Shown here one piece after another: positions 10,235-21,200 of a stretch of 64,000 nt of DNA. A program made the position numbers and the translations under genes. The notes below the pieces were generated by a model. That model had not been told where the DNA came from and did no database searches. It worked only from the letters and a program-made list of their open reading frames with translations. Each line of letters opens with the position of its first letter. Within the stretch, counting starts at the first letter, position 1. Source of the DNA: Bactericera cockerelli. Taxonomy: Eukaryota; Arthropoda; Insecta; Hemiptera; Triozidae. The stretch is taken from NCBI GenBank assembly GCA_024516035.1, contig CM044964.1, forward strand, positions 23,665,455 to 23,729,454, in the 5' to 3' direction.

Positions 10235-10425
10235 TACATTCGTTTCCCTTCTCTCTTACTCTCTTTCTCTCACAATCTCTATCTCTCTCTCACACTCACT
10301 CTCTCTCCCTCTCTCTATCTATTTCTCACTCTCTCTCCCTCTCTCTATCTATTTCTCTCTCTCTCTCTCTTTTTCTCTCTTTTTCTCTCTTTCTCTTATT
10401 CTCTCTCTCTTTTCTCAAAGAAACA
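10235..10425 (+). repeat. (CT)n microsatellite
   Basis: TCTC/CTAT-rich simple repeat including 'ctctctccctctctctatct' units. The serine/leucine frames over it are artefacts. Confidence 0.95.
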
Positions 10426-10510
10426 AAGGTTGAACAAACAAAAAACTTTTGATAGAGACAGAAGCAAATAATTGTATTATAAAAAATAAATGTGTTTCTT
10501 TATGTTATTA

Positions 10511-10736
10511 CTAGCGGGCTGTCGCCCGCTTTGCGGGCCGAGGCATGGCCGTAAAGCAAAAAATCCTTGATCGCCAATGCCAGGTGTTGTAGTGGGAATT
10601 TCGAAAAATCCCGTCTTATTGCACATCTAGACTATAAGACAAAGCTACCTACCAAATTTCAGCTCGCTAGGTATTACGGTTTGGGCTGTAGAGCGATGAT
10701 CAGTCAGTCAGTGACTTTGACATTTATATATTAAGA
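10511..10736 (-). mobile_element. Helitron-like non-autonomous element, copy 2
   Basis: On the minus strand it starts A|TCTTAATATATAAATG and ends in a GCGGGC..GCCCGC hairpin plus CTAG|T. Both ends are intact, which fixes the family at 226 bp. It matches 7050-7289 at most positions. Confidence 0.75.
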
Positions 10737-10819
10737 TAGCGATATGTTGGTGGGTAGCACTGAATTATAGGACTTCTTCTTTTCCTTCAATATTCACATA
10801 TCTTATTTTTGCCCATAAT

Positions 10820-10945
10820 TCCTCCACTGGTCACTGATCATGTTAAAGCAGTTACTCATCTTTACTCACGAGATATGAGTGAATCCCGGCCATCCAAGTA
10901 CAGAGAACAAAAAAATTCTGCCCTGATAGAGATAATCCAGGTTAC
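10820..10945 (-). repeat. SINE family D fragment
   Basis: The segment resembles 2190-2330: 'ccactggtcactgatca', 'cacgagatatgagtgaatcc', 'catccaagtacagagaacaa'. The head is worn beyond box B. Confidence 0.55.
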
Positions 10946-11099
10946 CGTGTCTACTATAAATAATCCTATTACATTATGCAACAGTGTTATGGTTAAGTAT
11001 AGGGTATACAATTATACATAGGTAGGACTGTATTTATTTTCAATTGACATATTTATTTAAAATCCCCTTGAAGTATGTACCTACAATATCTTTTGTTCT

Positions 11100-11430
11100 T
11101 TTAGAGTATAATGTTCTTTTCTACTTAGTATAATGTTCTTTTATACGAAGTCTAATGTTCTTTTATATTTGGTACCTATAATGTTCTTTTATACTTAGAA
11201 AAAGATGGTGGCATCTCTTTCTAAGAGGGCGCCCAGACGGGTTAAATCCTAGATGGAAAATAAGCAAGAACTTGGTTGTTGTAAGAGAAAAACGTAATAT
11301 GAAAAACTGTATTGGAAAACTGAAAACTCGAAAAGTTCAAACAGTGAACTTAGGAAAATAATTGCTGGCTGATAAGCCACTTAGTATAATGTTTTTTTTA
11401 TATACTTTGTATAATGTTCTTTTATACTTC
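11100..11430 (+). repeat. Tandem 'ataatgttcttttata' repeat hosting a solo LTR
   Basis: Units of roughly 22-26 bp ('tataatgttcttttatactt') occur about seven times on both sides of the LTR at 11,199-11,379. Confidence 0.75.
11199..11379 (-). mobile_element. Solo LTR of the BEL/Pao element family
   Basis: The block from 'gagggcgcccagacggg' through 'gtaagagaaaaacgtaatat' to 'attgctggctgataagcca' matches the two 172-bp LTRs at 34,948 and 38,550. It is flanked by the 5-bp duplication CTTAG (11,194-11,198 and 11,380-11,384). No internal sequence is present, as expected after LTR-LTR recombination. A few base differences and a longer left part show it is an older copy. Confidence 0.8.
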
Positions 11431-12500
11431 TTTACATATTGGAAGTATTTTAATTTTCTCGAGAGGAAAATTAGTCTGAACAGTAAACCAAGCTTAACTG
11501 AACATAAAATTCAAAGTGTCACAAGCAGATAAGGGAAAATTTACCTTTTCTGTACCTGTTGAAAAGGTAAAACTTGGTTTTTAAATATTAATAAATGTAC
11601 TCATCTAGATAGTGCACTAAGTTCTTTGTGACCTTTCTAAGGGAACAGAGTGGGTACCAGTGAATTATACATGACCAAGACTCCACCTACCGTTTAGAGA
11701 AGTTTATGTGAGAAAAATGCAAATAAAGAAAACTTCCCTGATATTAGTGATACTCTGATACTGCATGTTATAATAAAAAGTTTATATAGGTAAGTACTTT
11801 AGAGAAATTAAATAGAAATGACTAGAGATATACAGGGTGGACCAAAAAAACGTTTACACCCGTTAATGGTAGATTACTGACGATATTTCCAGGCCGGATC
11901 TGCAATCCGTTTTTTCGGATTCGCCTTCATAACTGCACAAAGTGATTTTTTGCAACTTTCCGAAATAGTCCGACTTTGGCTTATTCCTCAGGTCAGAACT
12001 TTTTTCCTGTTTAAGATGAGTTGATTCTGAACATTTCTGCAGAAAGCCAACAAAATTTCGATGTTTCTAGCTACACTACTTTGTTTTTTACGGTTTGGTT
12101 TGGCATCTTTTTTGACACCTGAATAGAAAAAAAATTCTCATGTAAATTTTTTACACTTTGAAACACTCAAGATTTGCCCGAGAAAATTTTGGCACAGACA
12201 TGGGCAAGTTTGATAAAAGTTGGCGGCCAACCCAAGGATGCTAAAAAATTTTTTTAAGATTTTTTATCACGTGATCTTCTGGGTAAACAAACCAGGTAAG
12301 TCTCAAAAAATGATGTTCAAAATCTTAAAAGTGTTGACCGTGTAGGGTCGTCTTGTACTCAAAGAGTAATTAGCTATTTATGTCTGATAATTATTTTCCT
12401 TGGAATTAATTAAAGGCCAGTCAAATGAATGATTGTTTGTTTCTCGATGATAGTTTTCAAGCATATTTTTCTGCATTCTATGAAATATTATCTTTAAACC

Positions 12501-12804
12501 AGTAGTCACTGTGGCAGAGCGAGTTAGCGCGCTAGGCATTGCACACATGGTGACCTGGGTTCGATTCCCAGCGGGGGAGGATTTTTTCTGCTCTGTACTT
12601 GGATGTTCGGGGTCCACTCATACCTCGTGAGGAAAAATGAGTAGTTACTTGTATGAGTAACGACCAGTGGCGGCTTTACCAGAGTAAAAAGAAATTAATG
12701 TAATAGAATAATTCGAAATGTAAAGGAGGCTCTTAGTAATGCTGCGCTACCCACAAAAATTGTGAAGAGGCCTTGTGCTTCACCACAAAGAAATTCGTAC
12801 ATAC
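12501..12804 (+). repeat. SINE family D with 16-bp target duplication
   Basis: The insertion is flanked by ATATTATCTTTAAACC at 12,485-12,500 and 12,805-12,820. The sister transposon at 33,830 has the unoccupied site. The head is tRNA-like (box A region 'gtggcagagcgagttagcg', box B GGTTCGATTCC), with a body of about 220 bp of unknown origin. The ends define the family. Confidence 0.9.
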
Positions 12805-12895
12805 ATATTATCTTTAAACCTCTTGAGTTTTTTTAGTACAAGTTACATTATTATCATTGCTGAAATGGCAGATACGCATTTAGCATATGGAGTTG

Positions 12896-13072
12896 CCAAC
12901 AGGAACATTTGGGATCACGTGAAAAACATAGTTTACGAAATCTGGTAGCAAGAATCCTGTTGGCATTCAATGACCTGACAGAAAAACCTGGAATCTTCCG
13001 CAACATTCGACGGAACATGATGATGAAGAGGTTCAACCTTTGCATCCAGGAAGGTGGAGTTACTTCCAATGT
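12896..13072 (+). pseudogene. Mariner-like transposase C-terminal remnant
   Basis: Two frames read in succession IWDHVKNIVYE and then [26 protein letters not shown] and NLCIQEGG. The pattern (W..lKn.VY, a run of helices, then a terminal R...C...GG) is typical of the end of Tc1/mariner transposases of the kind found with Mos1-type HTH domains in insects. A frameshift lies near 12,943, and a 3-bp ATG duplication (gatgatga) is seen relative to the sister copy. There is no catalytic DDE/D region. Confidence 0.6.
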
Positions 13073-14649
13073 CATGAATTTTTTGCTGGCTCTGGCGTTC
13101 GGACCGGGTGGACTAGCTTACCACTGAGCTAATCGTGCGCGTCTAATCGTTTCTCATTGAACATACTAACACAATATGTTTTTTTAAATACCTTTTTGTT
13201 TATATCAAAATAGTATAAAACATAATAAAGACTGCAAAAGTTTATTAATTTTACAAAATATTATCTTGTTTTTTTTTTTCAAGACTTCTATTAAGAGTTG
13301 GCAATCGGTAAATATTTGTTATTTAATTAGTATTGTTTATGATAGAAGAACCTACATATTTACCTACCTGGATTTATTTCATAAACTCTATTTTCGTTTG
13401 GAAAATTTCCTAGTTTTTTTTTCTCTCGTAGGGAAGCATAAGAAAAACCATCCTTACATTATCAAGGCAGTCTCTCAGGGGCTTACATGAATAATAATTA
13501 TGTGTTTTGTGATACCAATAGTGTCTGATATAACTCAATTTACAGATGGTATTACCCCCAAAAAAAACCATAAGTTGTTGGTGTTACAACAGGTCAGATA
13601 CAGATATGAATAAAATATTCCATCAGATTTTTTTTATAATTAAAATAATATTGACCGTCGAGAATTGAACCTCGTTCATGCGACTAATACTCTTAGCACT
13701 ACCACATCTAGCTAACACCACTGACGATCTGAGAAGCACGAAATTTATCATTTGAATTTTCCTAAACTGGCTGATGAAGGCATGTGAGACCGCGGTATTC
13801 AAAAAAAGCAATGTAAACAATTTTTGTAAACAATACAAGACGCCCTTACACAGTCTACAGCTAGAAAACTCTTAGGATTTTTGAAGAGTTTTTGGCAAAC
13901 ATCTAATAATTTTTCCCAGATGATCACGTGATAAAAAATCGTAGAATTATTTTTTTGCATCCTCGGGGCGGCCGCCAACTTTTATCAAACTTGCCCATGT
14001 CTGTGCCAAATTTTGTTCGGACAAATGTCGAGTGTTTTATTTAGTAAAAATGTTTTTTCGTGTGTTTTTTTTCTGTTCAGGTGTAAAAAAATATGACAAA
14101 CCAAACCGTAAAAAACAAAGTAGTGTAGCTAGAAACATCGAAATTTTGTTGGATTTCTGCAGAAATGTTCAGAATCAACTCATCTTAAACAGGAAAAAAA
14201 GCACTGACCTGAAGAATACGCCAAAGTCGGACTATTTCGGAAAGTTGCAAAAAATCACTTTGTGCAGTTACGAAGGCGAATCCGAAAAAACGGATTGCAG
14301 ATCCGGCCTGGAAATATCGTCAGTAATCTACCATTAACGGGTGTAAACGTTTTTTTGGTCCACCCTGTAAAAGAGAGCAATGACTTTATTATGAAATTAA
14401 CTACATGCAAACGAGAAAATATTGTAGGCAAAAAATAATTATTTAAAAAAAGATAAAACCACATAAAATATTTTTTATACATATAGTAGTTGTGTAATAA
14501 TAAAAATAACCTCAAAGGCTACAATTGGTCACAGCAATGGTTATTTAGATTAATACTTTAGACTAACCTTACTAAATTGATTATTCTGCTAATAATCAAT
14601 GAGAACAAACTAGCAAGTACAATCTTTTGACACAATAATAAGCAACATT

Positions 14650-14868
14650 GAAGTCGATGGCACGTTGAATACACCAATCCTCGTTCTGTCACTGAAGTTA
14701 AGCACCGTCCAGCGAGGCTAGGACTTAGATGGTTGACCATTTAATTTGAAAACTCGTGATGCTGACTATTCCTGGCCCCACTCAGGTTATGTGAGGTTCA
14801 TTGAGTAGTTGGTATGTGAGTTTACAGCAAATGGAGGGTAATACCCCTAGTTAAAAGTCACATAAAAA
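14650..14868 (+). repeat. 5S-derived SINE
   Basis: The head 'gtcgatggcacgttgaatac', 'gtcactgaagttaagc', 'gaggctaggacttagatgg' is followed by 'tggccccactcaggtta' and 'gcaaatggagggtaa'. The tail is eroded. Confidence 0.7.
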
Positions 14869-14869
14869 C

Positions 14870-15560
14870 AATAATATTAAAATTAAAATAAAATAATAAT
14901 AACAATTAAAAAAATAAGCTGGGAATGAACCCAGGACTCATGTAGGACCCAAGGAAAGAATCAAAGGGCCCACTGTGGACCAGGGCAACCTGAGAGTAGC
15001 TTACGTTAGATATCTCATAGTAGATGTGTATAATTTCATAGTAGTTGTACATATTTAGATTTATTTTAATGTTTTACTATCTTCAAAAAAAAAAAAAAAA
15101 ATACAATCAAAAAGCATTTCCTTAATTATTATGACAGACTATTCAATCCATTGATGTCAGTCATATTGTAAATAAATGATAACACATTAAACTAAACCCA
15201 GTCAGAATCCATCAAAACTAATTGGCATAGCTTACACCACTACAACAACTCAAGAACTTAGTTGTAAAGCAAGTGTACTAACGTGTAATGTGAGATTTAG
15301 ATAAGTAAATCCTAACTGCAATATATCTGCAGTGACTATTAATCCACACATTAACTAACTGGTTTATCTCTATATGACTATATAAACTCAAATGTGTTTC
15401 TATCTATTTATCTATCTCTGAGGGGTAGTGTATTATCAATAGCACAGACCAAAGGGTAATTGAGAGCATACCCCTTTAAGTAGAAAAACAGGAAGATTTC
15501 TGTAAAAAAATACCATTTTATAAAATAGGTTTATAGGTATATTCTTTAACTTAAGCACAC
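14870..15560. other. Intergenic, no gene seen
   Basis: AT-rich unique-looking sequence with a decayed tRNA-like patch around 14,920-14,945 (a 'gggaatgaacccaggactc' box) and a poly-A tract at 15,086. I see no coding exon. Confidence 0.5.
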
Positions 15561-15627
15561 TTTATTATAAACAAAAATATAATTAAAATCAATACCATTC
15601 ACTACTCTAGTGTATTGTCAAGTGAAA

Positions 15628-15801
15628 TTACATTGACTGAGAAGCCTCAATCTGAGTCTCAACAGATTTCAGCTTTTTCTTCAGCCTTTCCTTACGGTAC
15701 TTCAAAAATGCCATTCTCAGCTCCTTCAATTTCCATCCAACCACAATGCCTAGAGTAAAAGTGAGGAAACCCACAAACTTATTCTGGAACTGCACCAACA
15801 T
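15628..15801 (-). CDS. Candidate single-pass membrane micropeptide (57 aa)
   Basis: The first methionine of a minus-strand open frame is at 15,799-15,801 and the stop is at 15,628. The peptide has a short N-terminus, one hydrophobic helix (about residues 9-22, FVGFLTFTLGIVVGW) and then a strongly basic amphipathic tail with KYRKERLKKKLKS, ending near ETQIEASQ. A glycine-containing hydrophobic helix followed by a charged helix is the layout of small mitochondrial single-pass proteins such as STMP1; homology is not established. An AATAAA signal on the same strand lies about 60 bp after the stop (TTTATT near 15,562). The surrounding 4 kb is poor in repeats, unlike the rest of the window, which supports a real gene. 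The frame stays open 29 codons upstream without a methionine, so an upstream coding exon is possible. Confidence 0.45.
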   Translation of the reverse strand: MLVQFQNKFVGFLTFTLGIVVGWKLKELRMAFLKYRKERLKKKLKSVETQIEASQSM

Positions 15802-15969
15802 TTTGTTGGTATTTTCTCCACTTTTCACAAGTTTGTCTTTACTGAACAGTAAATTTCCAAAGAAGTTTCTATTCTCTTTCTTGTTTTATCTATTGTCTTG
15901 TGTTATTCAATTATACTGCACTATGCTGCTCATTCCATTATTCTCCTTGATATGTGCATATTAATTTTT

Positions 15970-18130
15970 CTCAGAAGTTATCAGGAACATACATTTTCTT
16001 TTTCTGTCAAGCCCATTATTTTTAATAAATCATGACTTTTTTTCATCTTTATTTCTATTTTAACATTTTGTTGACTTGTTATTACTTTTTCTGAAATGAA
16101 ACAAAAAAGATCTTTTGTTTATTAATTTTTCCTCCTTAAATATTAAATTTTGAAAAATTTCATCTTTAAGACCAAGTTAAATATTTATATTAAATTGGCC
16201 CAATTGAAAGCTACCTTATTATAGGCAAAAAATAAATAAATAAAATGATTCCAATAGTTTCTTACAAGCTTTGAGAGCCATTTGTATTTTATAGAAACTT
16301 TCTTAGCTCAGTGACTCAGTAGGTATCACGTAAGTTTTGCAAATAGTCAGTGTTCTATTCGCAGAAGGCTCAAAGATTTTTCATTACTTTAAAATCTTTA
16401 CATGCCTAAACTAACAGAAATAAAAATAGTTTCCACGTGACAATAGCTCTGCTGGAAGTATATTTTAGGTACTGTTGTTATAGGACTATGCAGTTGAAAT
16501 CAATGTTAAACCAAAAAAATATATTTATATCTATTTAGACACAGTGTTTATTTTAAAGTAGGTATTATTTTATTTTTAAATTGAACAGTTGCACTACTGT
16601 GTTTTTTAATGTTATTTCGTAATAATTTAAATATTTGGTTTAAAAATTTAAAATAGCCATAAGATGCTGTTGTTGTAGTAATGTAATCTATATCAAATCG
16701 TTTTGATTTTCTTCAACTAGGTTAGTAAGTACCTAAAGTCACGGTTTCTTCTTTGAGAATTTAAACAAATTGGAGAATCATTAACACAAACTAGATCATG
16801 TGCCTCATTCAGGTCCACAGTATTTTTCAGAATGACCTAAAGCAAGTTCATGTTACTTAAGCAGCATTACAACTGGTAAATGCTAATCATGGATGTGTAT
16901 AATCAGTATAATATATATTAAGTGACTTCCTTAATAAATACACATTGAGATATTGTTTTCCTACCAGTGGTCCCATCATTGCATACTCTATAAATAGTTC
17001 CGGTGATGAATGTGAAAAGTAGAGAGACACCTATATTTCATTTGAGAACCAAGAGCACTGGAAACTGTAATTAATTATAAGAGGATCCATGAGGATGAGA
17101 CATTATCTGTCTTGAAAATTAAAAAAAATATGTAATCTTAAATAATTGTCTTACCTCTTATTGATAACTCAGTTTATGCAGTCGCTGTATTGTAATCAAG
17201 CACTTAAAACTGTGAATGAAAATTTAATATTCCGAAGTACCTTTATTTTATTAAAACTTTAATCTTTTAATTTAAAGTTATAGTGGTCTAGTGGTGAAAA
17301 TTGTCAAAGTGTAAAGACTCAAAAGCAGCATTAAGAAAACTTTTAGTGATAAAGGTATCTAGAGTTCTAGTAGGTCGGGATCATTGATCAGCTGAAGTTT
17401 CACGCTTGTTTACATCGGAGAAGTTAGCACATAATTTCTTGTCATTCCTTACTCGCAGGCTTGCAACCTTAACGAAAAAACTCTAGATTCAAAAACGTAA
17501 AACCAGGCACGGACTTTAATACAAAAGTATATTATATTAATATCGCTCAATAATTGACTTCATATGCGGTAAGGGTTTTTTCTGCATAGGGTGATGAAGA
17601 TGAAGCAAAAATATTAAATCTATAATATTACAAAATATTTATAATTTCATACGAATAAAAATCAATTAAATTCACTAATAAAATTATTTAAGAGCACAAA
17701 TACCACAATAGTAAGATTCTCGCTTGTTATGCGGAATGTCCCGTTTCGAACCCCCGAGCCGACTAAAATATTGTATTCAAAATTCGATTACATTTGTTGG
17801 TGAGGAATACTGCTAGTGTTAATCCAACACCTAAATAGGAGGTGTTGTGTCACTTCTCGCCCGACAGAGACAGAGAGTAGGAATTCTTATTTAAAGTAAT
17901 CCTTAGTAAATTAGATTAAATTAATTTGATTGTTAACGTGAATGCAGACATTTTTGCACCTAAAGATTATTATTACATTTTAGTAACATTTCTCTGTGAA
18001 ATATTTTATGTTGGTCAACCTGTAAAAAACACCCATCAACTTTTTTCAAATTATGATGCTTTGAAAATAAGACGCCATTTTAGCTTTCACGAAATTTGTG
18101 TTTTTGCCCCCAAGTTATTTCTGTGCGAAA
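15970..18130. other. Intergenic / putative upstream region of the PP2A gene
   Basis: AT-rich sequence with few repeats. A decayed tRNA-like patch lies at 16,300-16,380 and another SINE-like segment at 17,700-17,875 ('tttcgaacccccgag' box, 'aggtgttgtgtcac'). The promoter of the PP2A gene should lie here or just downstream, but I cannot point to a core element. Confidence 0.4.
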
Positions 18131-18244
18131 TTAATTGATTTTTATCCAAATTTATCCTAATTATCAAGTTAATATTCCATTAATCTGTTTAAGAAATGAA
18201 AAGTTGTTCTAAGTGATAAATTGTACAAGGAAACTCATGTAGAA

Positions 18245-18251
18245 ATGGCCG
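18245..18251 (+). CDS. tws: tws exon 1 (ATG GCC G)
   Basis: Seven coding bases, ATGGCCG, precede the donor GTGAGT. Joined to exon 2 they give MAGNGDIQW, the family's usual N-terminus, which decides the start. The upstream 5' UTR extends for an unknown distance into 18,1xx. Confidence 0.9.
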
Positions 18252-21200
18252 GTGAGTATCTATCAGCATCTCACTTTTAAGAGATGTCCAAAGCTTCCCA
18301 AGATTTTTCTCGGATCTGTCCTATTTTCAAATCTAATAATAAGCCTACACAGAAAAATATCAGAAATAGATAACTTAAAAACAAGATGTCCAGAGTTCTC
18401 TACAAATCTAAAAATAGATCCTCCGTCCTTGTCCTTTATTAATTTGATTCATCAAAATATTTTCAATTATGTTGAATGTTCTCTCTGTCATTTCTTGACC
18501 TATATTTTGAGTTTATAGTTGAGACTTTGAACAAATCTTGGAAAGCTACAAAAAACGCAACATTCAGTTCTTCCAGTTTTCGAAATCTGATGCTGTGTAC
18601 TCGGTCATTGTTCTATTGCAGTTTTAGTCTAAAATTACAATGATATTTCCTGGTAAATGAAATTTTTATGTAACACCATTTAGATCTAGAACTATGTACA
18701 GTATATTTTGTGAAGTTGATGGTGAAAGGACTGTTGCATTTTATAGTGTCTGCCTCACAGAGCAATTAAGGATTAATGAACCTTTAATTTAAAGTTAAAG
18801 ATAGTTATAAATTACGTATCATCATATATAATACTACTATGAAAATGAACATTACATTGACCTTACAACACTTTCTACTGAAAAACTTCACTTCTTTAAA
18901 TAGTGTAAGCTGTGGGAATACCCTAAATCCCTTCATTTGTATTTGTCTGAACACAATTCACAGCAATTATGTAGGTACACTGTATCCCGTTTAAAAGAGA
19001 AAGTTATCATTTAGGGAAATAATAAAATATGAAATATGAGGCACCAGTATAGGTTGCAAGGTGTGATTCAATGTCACAATATTAAATAATTACTTGAACA
19101 AATTTGCTCCACAATAATTTAACCCATACTCATACATTGGTACATCTAAACAGATTAAAGTTATTTAATATTTTGCAACAATGTGACTGCTTTAAGCACT
19201 GATCTCTTTTCTCACATGATGCCTCCTTTTCTCTAGAATTTACATTGACAGTCGATTCTTCACTTTTACCAAAAACACGAACCACCTAACCTCAAAATCA
19301 GCGTTTCGCTCGAAATACGCTTACTTTTTGCAAAATCAGGGATTGGCAAGAATATAAACAAAATTGTGGCGGTAATTTAAAAAAAAAACCTTCATTATGT
19401 GAAATTGAGGCGTATTTGGTGTTTGATCATTTGTCAAATAATTAAATATAATAATCTTTACTCTATAGAAATAAACAACGAATTTAATTATTCAACAGGG
19501 TTCAACAAACAACCATAAACATTATTTACGAAAAATTCTCTAGAATAATTCATTTTTAATTCTCATTAAACTATCCCTTTTTCTCTTTTACTTTACTACA
19601 GTCATTGCTTCCCAGCTTCATTTTTTTTATATTTCTTCATCTGTTAACTTGTCGATGAGGGCGATGAGGTAAAGTGAAGTCGCTGAGATTAATGTTTTGG
19701 AGATCGCGCATGGCACTTGGTCTATTTTTGTGCATAAATTTAAAATCATCGAAATCGAATTTTGTTTCAACGAAATTCGGATCACCCTAAAAGATTATTG
19801 CTTTAAACCTGGCGGGACGCAGTCATATATATATTATATACGAATGTCAAGGAACCAAGGTCTGTCGTAATCTAGCTTGTGATCAATTGTATACTATGGA
19901 CATGAAAGGAGCCTAGACATTGGATTTGGGCGTCCATATAATCCTATCACCACCGTGATTTAGGTATCAATACCTATCTCACGGACACGGAATTATGATT
20001 ATATAATTGTATACTATTTGTAAAATATTTTTGTTGTTGTAATTATTACTAAGTTACGCGCGCCCTAAAACTTTTTATATTCTTGTTGCAAATAATATTG
20101 AATGTTATAGATGGCGGCATGCAGTCATATCCGACATTGAAGGAACTAAGATTACGACAGACGATTACAACAGACCTTTTGGTTCCTTCAATGTCGGATC
20201 TGACTGCGTGCCGTTAGATTATAATCGAGTTATTTTGCCTTAAATTACAGTCAATTGTATTTGCAACAATAATAAAAAAAGTTTTAGTGCGCGTGTAAGT
20301 TTATAAAAATTACAAAATTGATTTAAAAATTTATATCATAAAAATAGAACGCAAATGACTTCTGCTAGTAGTGGGATTATATTTACTCTGCGAGAAAAAA
20401 ACATCTTAGTTAAAAAAATCTTGTGACTGAGGTATGTATTATTAGTACCTCTTTGTTAACTTCAGCAATAAGAGTTAAAATATTTTGCCGTACCCTGTAG
20501 AAATTTCGATAAAAATTTCAAGACGTTGGTAGCTTCGGGTACATTAGCTTTTCTTGTTTTTATGCTTTCTGTTTATGTTCTTGAATTTTTAAATTTTGGC
20601 GCTTTTACTTTTTTTCTACCTTTGGCGTATATCACAAAAAATACGCCAACTCCGTTTCGCGAGAGCAAAACTCTACTGGCGCTATCTTGAAGAATCCTTT
20701 GGAACTAACATTTTTCGAAAAACACGGTGTTTTTTTGTAAGTGAAGAACCCATCATGAAAATAGGTTTCCTTTCTTTACAGGTATAACATGCATATATTT
20801 TCCAAGCTCAAATCTCAAATGTTTTATCTTCAAGATGTATCACTGTATTGAATTGTTTTGCATTGACACAATTATACATTCTTTACAGCACTGTTATTAT
20901 CATATTCTACATTTTGAGCTCATATAAAGAAGAAGAAAAAAGACAAGTAATGTAATTTATGTTGTGTTTCAGGCAATGGAGATATTCAATGGTGCTTCTC
21001 CCAAGTCAAAGGGACTTTAGATGAAGATGTGTCTGATGGTATGTTCTCTCCCTCCTCAAAATCTTAATACCAAAAATACATTCAAATCATTACAATTAAA
21101 AATGAATATTCATGTAGAAAATTATTTAAATTTATTTAGGATATCAAAAACAAATTATGTACTTTATCATGATTCATTGTACATCATACTTCAGTTGTCT

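Larger units (their letters stand above)
11833..14367 (+). mobile_element. Mariner-like element with ~450-bp terminal inverted repeats, copy 1
   Basis: Ends are TA|CAGGGTGGACCAAAAAAACG and the complement at 14,367|TA. The inverted repeats extend about 450 bp on each side, and both reach an 'atcacgtgat' palindrome. The interior holds a broken transposase C-terminus (12,896-13,072), a tRNA-like block near 13,110 and another on the minus strand near 13,655-13,730. A SINE is inserted at 12,501. TA duplication and the CAGGG start place it in the IS630/Tc1/mariner superfamily. A sister copy lies at 33,170-39,491. Confidence 0.85.

Noticed and set aside
9133..10471. Serine/leucine/phenylalanine-rich frames
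   Set aside because: They follow CT-rich low-complexity tracts and have no splice sites or domains.
14032..14337. 101-residue frame
   Set aside because: It lies wholly in the terminal inverted repeat of the mariner-like element and has no similarity I can see.
20596..20787. 63-residue frame in tws intron 1
   Set aside because: It has no splice context or recognisable domain; AT-rich composition explains the frame.
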